Shown one piece after another: positions 1 through 10,195 of a stretch of 64,000 nt of DNA. The notes beneath the pieces are model-generated. The model was not told the DNA's origin. It worked only from the letters and a program-made list of their open reading frames with translations, and made no database searches. Source of the stretch: Schoenoplectus triqueter (lineage: Eukaryota; Streptophyta; Magnoliopsida; Poales; Cyperaceae); NCBI GenBank assembly GCA_964058805.1, contig CAXKVV010000022.1:930001-994000 (forward strand), written 5' to 3'. The translations under genes and the position numbers were made by a program. Each line of letters opens with the position of its first letter. Within the stretch, counting starts at the first letter, position 1.

Positions 1-610
1 CGCCCCTATTCTTGATCTTAAACGGCCATAGGTTATCGATGATGTCATCATAAATTTATGGATCGGCATCCAACCCAAGGAGCATCTCCACCGTCCCGCT
101 CCAATCATCGTCAGTCACCCTTGTTATTGGTTTTCCTGTATTATTTGAATTTGCAAAATTAGATTAGTAAACTTCCAAAAAAATATAAAATAACATATTA
201 AAAATTTAAAATACCTCTGATAGGTAATCACCATAGACAACACACTTCCTCTAGCGTCACCGTCAGCTCGCCAACTGGTAGATGAAATGTCGACGTCTCT
301 GGTCGCCACCTCTCAACAAGCGCTGTCAGGAGTGATTTATCTAACTGACAATCACCCATAATCGCCATCTGGTACAGACCCAGTCAATGCAGATATGAAT
401 CCATCTGCGCATTGTATGGTATCTTCGGACGATGTGCGTTCAAACAGAGAGTGCTATGAGGCTGTAAAAATTATTTTGTTACGTACGACATGCTAAAATT
501 ATAAAGTATATTTTTTTCCATATTATACGATAAAGAATACTTACATTGGTTCTGGCCCTCTACGACCTATGTTTATTTTCGGGCACGACAAGCAGTTGCG
601 GATACTCCAT
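1..610 (-). pseudogene. Plant mobile domain (PMD/MAIN-like) gene remnant, three exons with nonsense codons, cut by window edge
   Basis: Read on the minus strand, three exons can be joined with good splice sites: 610-545 (donor GTAAGT), 461-215 and 135-1 (acceptor ACAG). The middle exon reads PKIPYNAQMDSYLHWLGLYQ and later STFHLPVGELTVTLEEV, the typical core of the plant mobile domain (aminotransferase-like, MAIN/PP7-long-form family): a predicted-fold domain found in plant silencing factors and in many Mutator and Gypsy transposons. Exon 3 continues with GKPITRVTDDDW, also family-like. There are in-frame stops in each exon: TAG in exon 1, TGA just after the EEVCCLW stretch where the family has a Gly codon, and TAA after GLDADP. 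It is therefore a dead copy, probably transposon-derived. Its 3' end lies outside the window. Splice sites are seen; the family assignment rests on motif recall; the transposon origin is inferred. Confidence 0.7.
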
Positions 611-1332
611 TTTTCACTACAATTATTTAAAAAAATTATAATTTTGGTATAATTTTTGTATAATTTGGAATAGCTCGGTATAATTTGGTATAATTGAACC
701 ATTTCGCATAATTAACCAATGTACATATAATTAACAGTATTTGACCAAATTTAAAATAATTAGCCTCATTAGTGTTAATACACAATTAAACTAATTACAA
801 CAATATATTTCAAAATTAACACAAAAAATCAACACAAATCAACTAAATTAAACTATATTAACTATATTTCAATTATCACTATAATTATACTAATTAAATC
901 TATCAAAATTACTAATTTTGATAAATTCGGATTTAAATTTAAAATCAAAAATTACCTTTGAAATGACGATCAAATTGACGAATCGACGAGTTTTTCCGAC
1001 TCTCCTTCTAACAATAAAAAGTTTCGCGCAAACAGTTTATAAATTGGAGCAAAAATGAATTAGATCTAAAAAATTGGGGGAAAAAATTCGTATTTTTTGA
1101 AGAGAGGAGAGGGAGAGGAGAAATGGGAGAGAGAGGGGAGAGAGATTCGCTGTAAATTGAAATGGGGCAGCTGGACCCGAGTTTGAAACTCGGGTCCGTG
1201 TTTTTTTTTTACGTTTCAAAAAAAAATCCGGACCTGAGTTTCAAACTCGGGTCTGACTATAAATGCAAAAGTGAGGAGAGATGTGGCCAATTTGCTATAT
1301 TTATTTATTTTATTTACTAAAATAAAAAAAAT
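611..1332. other. AT-rich flank of the PMD remnant with no gene
   Basis: Very A+T-rich sequence upstream of the PMD remnant, then a purine-rich stretch at about 1090-1145 and the two palindromes listed separately. No plausible coding exon is visible. The short open frames here are low-complexity. Confidence 0.5.
1173..1253. repeat. Two near-perfect GC-rich palindromes
   Basis: Positions 1173-1197 form a 25-nt palindrome with one central unpaired base, with arms GGACCCGAGTTT and AAACTCGGGTCC. Positions 1231-1253 repeat the same design, with left arm GACCTGAGTTT and right arm AAACTCGGGTC. A T/A-rich linker separates them. They lie just upstream of the PMD remnant and have the same layout as the palindrome array at 24.8-25.0 kb. 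Confidence 0.7.
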
Positions 1333-2240
1333 CTGTCTGAATCGCTATTATTATGGGTTATAATAGGAACCTACTATATTCACTTATATCCACCGTTATA
1401 TATATGTAATAGGTTTGGATTTTCTGATTCTCTCTTGGAAATTTTTCATTGCCCTCTTCTTTTGCTCTAAATTTATCAGCCACGAAAAAATGGCAAATTT
1501 GTACATCACATTAAAATGGAGGTGATTTTTTATACGCTTGGCACATAAGTAGAAATTAAAATTCTAAGCCAACTAATAGAGTTTTGACCTTTTAATATCT
1601 AAACATCATAAAGGTGAGACACAAAAAAATGAAAAAAAATTCTACTTAACATTCAAATGAAGGTTATTTTGTATAAGCTTGGCACATAAGTGGAAACTAA
1701 AATTCTGAGTCAACTAATAAAAGTTTAGGTTTTTAATACCTAAATAACATAACGGTTAAATAAAAAAAGTGCTTTCTATTGATGTCTATAAATCAAAACC
1801 ATACAAAATGGATCACTACAGTATTGTTGATGCATCCAACTTTCTCTAGTCATCAAAGGTTATAATAATTTGTTGATTTTGATTGTAAATATTGCAAAAT
1901 GACCGTTACTTTTTATTTATTTATAGACTTTAATATAAAGCCTCTTTTTATTTAACCTTTATGATATTTAGATATTAAGAGGTCTGCGTTTCAGAATTTT
2001 GGCTTCTACTTATTTGTCAAGCTCATATAAAATTAGCTTCATTTGGATGTCAAGGGCAAAATTTTTAATTCTTTTGTGGCTGATAAATTTCGGGTAAAAC
2101 TTAAAAGAGGAGGGTAGTAAAAAAAATTTCAAGACAGAAATTCAAACAAGTCTGAATCATTACATATAAATAACGGTGGATATAGGTGAATAATAAAGTC
2201 TTACTAATACCCTTAATAATAGCAGATTCCGACCCGAAAA
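1333..2240. mobile_element. Foldback element with about 300-bp terminal inverted repeats
   Basis: The left arm (about 1333-1640) and the right arm (about 1925-2240) are inverted copies over their whole length. Both carry ATATCCACCGTTAT, AAATTTATCAGCCAC and a TTAATATCTAAA..ATCATAAAGGT block. The inner part of the left arm is repeated in tandem: the stretch at about 1505-1630 recurs, diverged, at 1635-1780. The centre (about 1785-1920) is unique AT-rich DNA without coding capacity. This matches a non-autonomous MULE or foldback transposon. A clear TSD could not be read. Confidence 0.65.
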
Positions 2241-2351
2241 CTCACATTGTCACAACTTGTTGGTATTTTAATATTTAATTTTTAATTTAATAATTTATTT
2301 AACAGTGTAAAAGCTCTGCATCATTTAAAATTTTTATTTGTATGTGTCGTA

Positions 2352-2918
2352 TATGGCTGCATAAAAAGAGTTTGTCTCGTGGCTAAGTTCGGGATTAATG
2401 CGGACTTGAGCTGATCTGACTCGAGTTAATTTGGTTCGGTAGTTAAACGAGCTGAATTTGAGTTAGAATTGACTCGGCTCATAATTCAACTTTGTTTGAA
2501 TAACAATAGTTTATATGCTCTCTTTTTTCGTCAAACTCAAACTTGATAATCCCTCTCTCATTATCGCTCATCATCTCATAATTGGGTTTTGTCAGTCCAT
2601 CCATTCAAATTGGTGCAACAAATATGTTATTGAAAATATAATTTATTGATATATCAATTTTATACTAACTCATATATCAGTCTTATAGATGTACAAATCT
2701 TATAGTTTATAGATATACCAAATTTAAATATCAAATCGAGTCAACACACATACATTAATTTATGAGTCAGCTCACGAGCCAACTCAAATAGTGATGAGCT
2801 AAATTTGAACTAAATTTTTTAGCTCGAAGCATTTTGCAAATTCGGGTCAACTCATATTTAATAAACTGAGTTTGAGTTAAGCTCAACTTCAATTAAACTC
2901 GGCTCGTTTGTAGTCCTA
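2352..2918 (-). mobile_element. hAT-type MITE, family 1 (GAGCTCG-rich), copy 1
   Basis: Starts TATGGCTGCATAAAAAG and ends CTCGTTTGTAGTCCTA, which is the reverse orientation of the copy at 43838-44475. The flanks are GTGTCGTA (2344-2351) and ATGTCGTA (2919-2926), an 8-bp TSD with one mismatch, as expected for hAT elements. The body is built from repeated GAGCTCGA/CTCGGCTC-like motifs and has no coding potential. Confidence 0.75.
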
Positions 2919-3014
2919 ATGTCGTATTAGCTTTATATTTTTATACTAGCATTAGTTCATCCGCATTTTTTTCTTTTTTCGTTTGAGCGTCTTTATGCTC
3001 CTTTTTTATGTAAA

Positions 3015-3047
3015 CTAGGGTTGCTCACCCGCGCTTTCGCGGCGGGG
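3015..3047 (-). mobile_element. Helitron 3' terminus (hairpin plus CTAG)
   Basis: On the minus strand a GC-rich hairpin with a GAAA loop (CGCGAAAGCGCGGG core, plus-strand 3028-3047) is followed 9 nt later by CTAG (3018-3015) and then T. A short hairpin shortly before a terminal CTRR inserted next to T is the defining 3' end of plant Helitrons. The element would extend to the right, over the gene fragments at 3.3-6.1 kb. Its 5' TC end was not found. Confidence 0.6.
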
Positions 3048-3296
3048 TTGTACTCTTTGTTGGGGCTGATGTCTCCTGCGTTGTGAAGTGTTAATCGACC
3101 TATCTAAAATCTAGTAAAAAAATAATTAAAAAAAGTAATGGTTGCTATCCAATTTGAAATTAAAATACTCAATGTGATCATAAAGGAGGTGTGATATGTA
3201 ATTATGTTCATATAAGACCATGGATGGCGCAGAAGATTTATTATATATCAAAATAGAATAAAAGAAGGCATAAATTATTTTAATTTTACATATTGT

Positions 3297-3731
3297 CGAT
3301 CAACTCAGAGACATCCAAATTTTCTACAACATAAAATTTTGCGTCGGGAATGAGTGATATAAGATACTTAGTAGTTGGCAATATGAATGATGCCCAGGCA
3401 ATTTTGTTGCCTTCTTGCTTTCATTCCACATGTTCATCGAAATTATTTTTTCGCATTATAATGTGCTACAAGCTTCTTGTCAAGCTGACTATGAAAGAAT
3501 CAATCCATCACAATGCATTATTTTTTTTAATAACAATAATGCACTCATCCTTTATAAAAGAAGATCAATAAGCAGTATAATACCAATATAGTTTTGTTAA
3601 TAAAACCTAATTCACTCATAAAAATGTACAATAGATGCTTAAATGTAGAACTTACCTGCATTAACAATGGTGCGCTTATCTGATAACATAAATGCATTGA
3701 TGTTTTGATAAAACGCTTTATCTTGTATTAC
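3297..3731 (-). pseudogene. Two unrecognised exon-like fragments
   Basis: On the minus strand, 3731-3656 is a 76-nt open stretch bounded by a good acceptor (CTTACAG) and donor (CAG|GTAAGT). It encodes about 25 residues including FYQNINAFMLSDKRTIVNA. Downstream, about 3423-3297 is open and reads NKIAWASFILPTTKYLISLI then a stretch ending VSELIDNM. Codon flow and splice sites suggest they were once exons. I do not recognise the protein. They lie between the Helitron-type end and the PX/EREX-like fragments, so they may be separately captured gene pieces. Confidence 0.35.
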
Positions 3732-5171
3732 CTGTAAGCACTAAGTAGTCATAACAATAATGTATTAATTTTTAAATAAAGCAGCTTATACCATCTTACC
3801 AGTAAATTAGTACGGGTTTCATTTTGACTGTACCCAATTAGATAATAATTCAACCTATTTGCCCATAAACTTTTACCAACAAAAAAGGAAAAAAACTACC
3901 TTCAAATCAGCCAACAGAAAATTATCGATCTCCCAACATATTCTTCGGCTCCACCGGGGAAGGTCACAAAGAACTCACTAAGTGAGGACGGCAGTGGTGA
4001 GATTCAAGCATGGCATATTCAGGTGATCATTGGGAGAGACCCAGTGAAACGTGTCTTGAATCGTTCGCCATTTTTTATCACATAATATGTAGAAGGTATT
4101 TGCTGTCAGTATCAGAAAACTGGGACAACAGATCAGACATTAGGCAATGTATATTTTAATGCATAACATATTCATATTTACATATAAAACATGCATTTGA
4201 ATGTATGAAATGTATTTTCAGGTATTCACTATTTTTCTGGAATTTATTTTTGATTTATTATGTATTTATTTTTGTGTCAGGTCTAGAAAGGGAAACTGGA
4301 TCCCGCACCAGCCCAAAATTTGACTGTCAAATCAAATAACATTTAACAATAGATAGAAAACTCCATATGCTATGAAATTTGCTAAAAATATGAATTTTTA
4401 TGTTATAAAGATATTTACAAACTATATTTGAAGATATTTACAAACCGGTTTCCTGCACCAGCCCTGAAATGTTATATTATGTACAGGAGCTGAAACAATG
4501 GTCAAGGGTAATCCTCAAATGGTGTATTATGTACATTGACCTTGTTAGTCTAGGAAACATTCATTGCATCAAAATTAGAGCGCACCTCATGACAAACACA
4601 TAACAATGTAAGCTGTCTTGTATTGCCATGCTTGTTTGCATCAGGCTGTAACTAAAAAAAAGCAATATGTCACCACCAACTAATATCAAGAGAAAAAAAA
4701 TCCACGTAAGGTAATTTATATTGACTGATTTAAATTGAGCCTCAATTAGTTTTTCTTTGGATATTTCTATAACAAAAGCAAATTAGAAGTAACATCAGCG
4801 AACAATCAAAATTCTAACATAGAAAAAATTTGAACCAAACAAATTGAATAAGATGTATCTAAATGCTCCTTTCTTGTATCAGATGAGCTTAAACAACAGT
4901 TCATGCAATTGCTAATAAAATAATAAATGAATAATATATACCATCACTACACTGCACAAAAGAAGTAAAGAGGAGTAAAAAAAGGGAAAATATTACTCAC
5001 TGGAAAGAGGCAGCAACCTAAAATCAACCCATATGTCTAGAAATTTTTATAAAATATAATAATTTAAATTTTTCAAGGTATCCAACCCAATGGGATGTAG
5101 TACCAGAACCTACAGATTAGTACTGGATTTATTGCTCAGAAAGGCCAGATCATTTTCACAAATATTAGTAC

Positions 5172-5904
5172 CTCAGCAATAATAACGATGATACTATTAT
5201 CCGAAGTAGCCAACAGATCCAAAGCATCACCAACAAAGGAATTCTCTATAATTAATTTATCTTCATCTTCAGAGAAAAGGTTAACACAACACCCTTGTAG
5301 CCTATCTTGGAGGATTTTGCATTCATTAAGAAGTTTCTTTTGAGATAAACTTGTATCTTTTCATTTCTCTCTCGGTTTGAAGAGCTCTCTATGGTGAACC
5401 AAAATCAATAAACCATATTAGAGTTATGACAAAAAAAATGGCATAAATGTTTTAAATAAGAAAAAGTACTAAATCTCTGATAGTATTTGTACATAACAAC
5501 AATAAATAGACATAACAATTTTACTTAGGTTATGAGAGAACATAAATGAAAATTGAAACAGGTGAAAGAATCCAAGATACCAAATACTAAGTATTTTTCT
5601 TGTTAAAATGATAAGATATCTAATTTCAAAGATCCTTAATTGTAGAAAATATCAGATACCTGCAATGCAGTTTTCTCTTCAGAGTACAAATTTGCAACTT
5701 TCTTCAACTTAGCTTAAGAACTCCTGAGAGATTTCAATTCCTTTGCAAACACCTTTATGTCTGATTTTGATTTCTTTTATAATTCCTTGAGATGCTTTTT
5801 CACAATGTTGTGCTCTTCTTTTTTGGACTATAATATTCTTCTCCAAGCAACTCCTTTTGCCCACTTGCGCTTGACTTTTCTGAATCGGCATGAGTTTTTA
5901 CATT
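5172..5904 (-). pseudogene. PX-domain coiled-coil protein (EREX-like) fragment, two exons, broken
   Basis: Exon 1 (minus, 5904-5660) ends at CAG|GTATCT. Exon 2 (5388-5172) lies between a CATAG acceptor and a GAG|GTACTA donor. Translation across one frameshift gives a charged coiled-coil containing DIKVFAKELKSLRSS and KKLLNECKILQDRLQ, then DALDLLATSDNSIIVIIAE. This resembles the C-terminal half of plant PX-domain proteins of the EREX type, endosomal RAB effectors in vacuolar trafficking. In-frame stops (after HLKEL, after SLRSS, and before KDTSLSQKK) and a frameshift mark it as dead, and no N-terminal PX domain is present. The family name is from memory of these motifs and needs a protein search; the exon structure and breaks are seen directly. 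It lies to the right of the Helitron-type 3' end and may be captured cargo. Confidence 0.5.
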
Positions 5905-5930
5905 CTGATAATAATAAGTCAAATTGCAAA

Positions 5931-6140
5931 TCAGGCATGAACAATACATAGAGACGAGGTGAGGTGAGCTGAGAGGCTTGAATCGAGCGATGGAGACAAG
6001 ATGGTGCGAAGTGGAGGGCACCATGTCGAAGTGGTGAGACAACAATGATATGATTGAAGAGGCAAGGAGAGGTCGGGTGGAATTACAGTGAGCCAGATGT
6101 AGGAGGCCGGCGGGAAATCACCTAGGGTTTGGGTTTGCAA
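5931..6140 (-). other. 5'-end-like open frame, unrecognised
   Basis: A 69-codon open frame starts MQTQTLGDFPPAS, just after a pyrimidine-rich leader (minus strand, about 6180-6140) containing CAAACCCTAG. The leader plus ATG looks like a plant gene 5' end. It lies directly upstream of the EREX-like fragments on the same strand but does not match any domain I know. It may be a captured promoter/5' exon or chance. Confidence 0.2.
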
Positions 6141-9100
6141 AGGGGAGAAGAGGTAGAGACCGATTGGAAAATTTACGTGGGAGAGAGAACGAATCGGGAA
6201 GGAATTGTTAATGCTCTGGTTCAGATATATGGATTATGTAACTTTTAATATAATGAATGCAAACATAACTAATTAAATAATTCAACACAGAAATTATAAA
6301 AGAAAGAGCATAAACAATCCCTCAATATATGTTCTGTGCATTGTCTATTCGGTGTGATTGTACAACAAATTATTAAAACCCGTTTAAATATGTATATTCA
6401 TCTACTACGCAGATCTATAACATGACCAGCAAAACACATAATCAAAACATAGCAGAAAGTTGCACCAATCTTAATACAAATCAAAGGCTAAAAAGAAACT
6501 GTCGACGTGGCTCGTATGAGAACTCGTTGTTCTTCCCCCCCTTTAGGGGGATATATTATGTGAGGATGCAAACCAAAATATATCAGTCTGTGCTGGACCA
6601 GCCTATAATAAGAAAAGATAAAACATAATTGATAAAAAGAAAGAAAACATATATGTAGCCCCCTAAAAATCAGAGCAGTTTAGATCTAAATTTTGTAATA
6701 AATCTCACCATAGATGTCCTGTACAGACGGGAGGAACCAAGGCCCGAACCTTGACACCCCTTAGCTCAGAAAGAAATAACGTGATGCATACTTCCGTAAT
6801 TAAAGCATATAATTCTTATTTAATGATTGATGCCGAATATGAACAAAATCAGGCCTACTACCGTCTACCAGTTGCAATTTTTGAACTCAACTATAGCGTG
6901 AATTCTAGAGAGAATTTTATTCAATCAAAAGAAAAAGAATAATTGTTTAATGAATGTTGTAATACAACACTGTATAACCTCTCATATAAATTATAGAATA
7001 TAACTAGAATTCCAGAAGTTCAAAAAAAAATCAGCTGTGCAGAGTGGCATATAAAAGGCATAGAGTGCAATAGTCATTTTGTAATTGAAAATTTTGGTAT
7101 GTTTTTTAATTGAAAATTTTAAATCACTAATGATTGTGATATGTGACTTCATTATACAATTGTTACTTCAATTTTGTTCATGTAGTTTGTCTTGATGTTT
7201 TATTTTTACTTCAAAACATGAAGAATGATTCATTAATTAAGTGCTTTGTTACTTCGGTATACAATTGATTTTAATCTAATATTTATTTTGTTAAATACAT
7301 TGATATTTTTGGAAAAATAAAATATTATGACAATTGTTGAATATTTTTTTTTTATCTTTTGATCATATAACATGAAATTAAAATTGATATTTCTAAAAAA
7401 ATTAGCTAGGGATCCCGTACTGATCATTTATGATATATCCCTATAGATATCTCTGAGAAACTAGCTAGGGCTCCCCTTCCCCTTACCGAAAATTTCTAGT
7501 TCCACCACTATTTAGAAGGAATCAAAATTTCCTATTTATCAAGAATATCAATTTTCAAGGATAAAAATGATGGTTTTGTTAATTATCAACCAAAAATGGA
7601 GAAGATTACAAATGTGCTCAACGTTCTCAAGAGATATCAACAGAGAAATCAGAAATGTACATTTCCGGCGCCTCAAAACTCAGCAAAGGAGTCATGCTCT
7701 TCCCGTTGCTTATATTATATTAATTGTTTGATCTTAGCTGTTTAAGTTTTATGAAACTGAATGCCATAACCCGGACATTTACAAGTAATAACATCACAAA
7801 AATGAGTCCAACACAGAGTTAAGACATTCAATATAAACTAGATACTGTGATGTGGTATCATAAACAATTTGTTTCTCAATAAAACAATGGTTAATCTACT
7901 ATTTTCAAAAAACAAAAAAGAGAAGAAGCTAGAGTTAGAAGGCGAGTTAGTGTTATATAAATGTGAAAACTACAACCGTGTAAAATATATTAAAATACAA
8001 TTAAATGAAAATCCAATTTTGAAATATTATCTCCTTTTCCCTTTTATTGATGCTATTCATTAATTTATAAAATTGAGATGAAAAATTCCCTTTGAAAATG
8101 GCACTGTGGTCTCCCGGCCGACAGGAGAATATGTCTTAGAAAAGAAGGCAACGAAAAAAAAACAAGTAGAAGAAAAAGCGCCACGTGGCACTCTTTAGTG
8201 GAAATGGTATGGTGGTCAGAGGCAGAGCCGACAGAGATCCTCGTCTTCAATTGGCAAACCCCAAAAGTTGTATTTTTCTTTTGGAAAAGTTCGGGTCTTT
8301 GTCATTAAAAATAAAGACAAAGATCCTTGTTATATTCGTTATGTATTTTAGTTTTCGAAAGGTACCTTCTTTCAATATTCACCTTAATGTCAAGAAAGAG
8401 AACAACTCCGTTGAAATTTATATGCATTAGATTTTAAATAGATGCGGTCCTAATCGATCCTTATGTATATATTTTTTAATCCGTTCTGCTTATTTCATTG
8501 TAAATTGTGTTCTTGACCTCTGATTAGAATTTTTTTAATATTCTTATAACGGAAAAAAAATAAATATATATATTTATAATGAAAATTTTTCAAATTTTAA
8601 TCTTCTAAAAAATTCTATTTTTTTATCCACCGCGTAAAAGTCTGGTTCTGCCCTTGATTGTATTGACTCATTAATGGAAGGAAACATATTCTCTGTAGTG
8701 AGCAGGTTGTAAAATAATGATAATGAATAGTTTTGAATATAAATATCATAGATAGCACTGTAATGGATAGTGTTAAGATTCACGTGAATAGATTATCAGT
8801 GAGAGATTCTGCCCCTTATACTGTGAGGTGCCCAGACAATTTGAATTCCTAATAGAAAAGAGCTACAATATATGAGTTGAATTAAAACTAATTTGAAACA
8901 TTTTTAAAAGATTTGACCAATGTACTTGTTAGTACTAAAGCGGTATCGATTATGATATTGATTTTGGTACACCATAACAATTTCCTATTGGAAAAGACTA
9001 AAGTACCCATATGCTCATTTATTTTGTCTAACATTGAATGTCATAAATGATAAAAAAAATAGCTAGAATACAATTCTTTATATAAAAATATCTGCATTTA

Positions 9101-9900
9101 ACAAAAAAAATTTTATAATAAAATGTTATTATCTACAGAAAAGAAATAATTGCAGCACTTTTTAATCAACAATAAAGTTTATATTGGAAATCTATTTGTC
9201 TCTTAATTGTACTTATTTATCTGTATCGATTTCAATCCAATGCATAAATTTTATCCCTCTTTTGCCTGATGCAATTCTTAATAATTAAATTAATTAAATT
9301 ATTGAAATGGTGATATGGTGCTAGACTATAGGTCATATTGCAAGGTGGAGACAACAAAGACCTTTAAATATTGTTAGTAAAAGGAAATACATAACAAGAG
9401 TAGATCTAGCTGGAAGCATACAAAGTTGAACGGTGTGTGATATTGAGTGGAGCAGATAAATTTGAAAGAGACAAAAAGTGGGTGGCGTTGCCTTCTGCGC
9501 ATCTCTCCTCTCTTACCAGTATAACAGTATTCCTTCCCTTAATTAGAATGTCCAAAGTCCAAACAGTGATCTTCCTCTCTCAGTGACGCTGGTAGAAGCG
9601 TTGCTAATAAGTGACGCTGAAAGGCTTCGCAGGATGAAAAAAGTCGGAAGAGAGATGCTGTTTTTTGGTTTTTAGGCTGAGGATTTCTTTAAATTGCTTG
9701 TTTTGTTTCATCACCGATGTAATACTCCCTTTAAATTATAAATAAATTTTGACAGTCTCTGTCAAGCTTCTTTTTTTTTTAAAAAAAAAGAGTGATCTTC
9801 CTCTCTCCGTTTTCTGGTATTTCTAGTACCCTCTCAGCTTACGATACAGAAAGAGTGATCTTATGTCTTTTGTCTCGTGTCTTATTTTCCATTTATCACA
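6141..9900. other. Intergenic, AT-rich, no gene recognised
   Basis: Short open frames here are low-complexity or lack gene features. Repeat hints: GAGAAACTAGCTAGGG-type sequence near 7390-7480, a CCCCCCTTTAGGGGG palindrome at about 6535-6550, and GTGATCTTCCTCTCTC occurring near 9567 and again near 9792. No complete element boundaries could be established. Confidence 0.4.
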
Positions 9901-10195
9901 GATAAATCTGATCGAATATGAAAATGTAAATCGATCCGTTTAAACTCGAATTTAATTGGATCTGATTTAAAAAAATTAAACAGATCCGATTCAAACTCGA
10001 TCTAATCTGACTTTTTTTGAGATCAAATACCCAATAATTTGTTAAAATATGAAAAAAAATATTAAATTGATCTGATCCGATTCTATTATGACCCTTGTGA
10101 TCTGATTTTTTTCAAAAAAAAATAAAACTAATCTGACCCGATCCATCTTGTCTGAACCCCAATTTGATCTGAGCTGCTCAATTGACACCTCTACA
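9901..10195. repeat. GATCTGATC-rich element remnant
   Basis: Many copies of ATCTGATC/GATCCGAT-like motifs, closing with CAATTGACACCTCTA, which resembles a hAT-MITE terminus read from the right. The matching left terminus is missing or decayed. It is similar in style to the complete MITEs elsewhere in the window. Confidence 0.35.
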
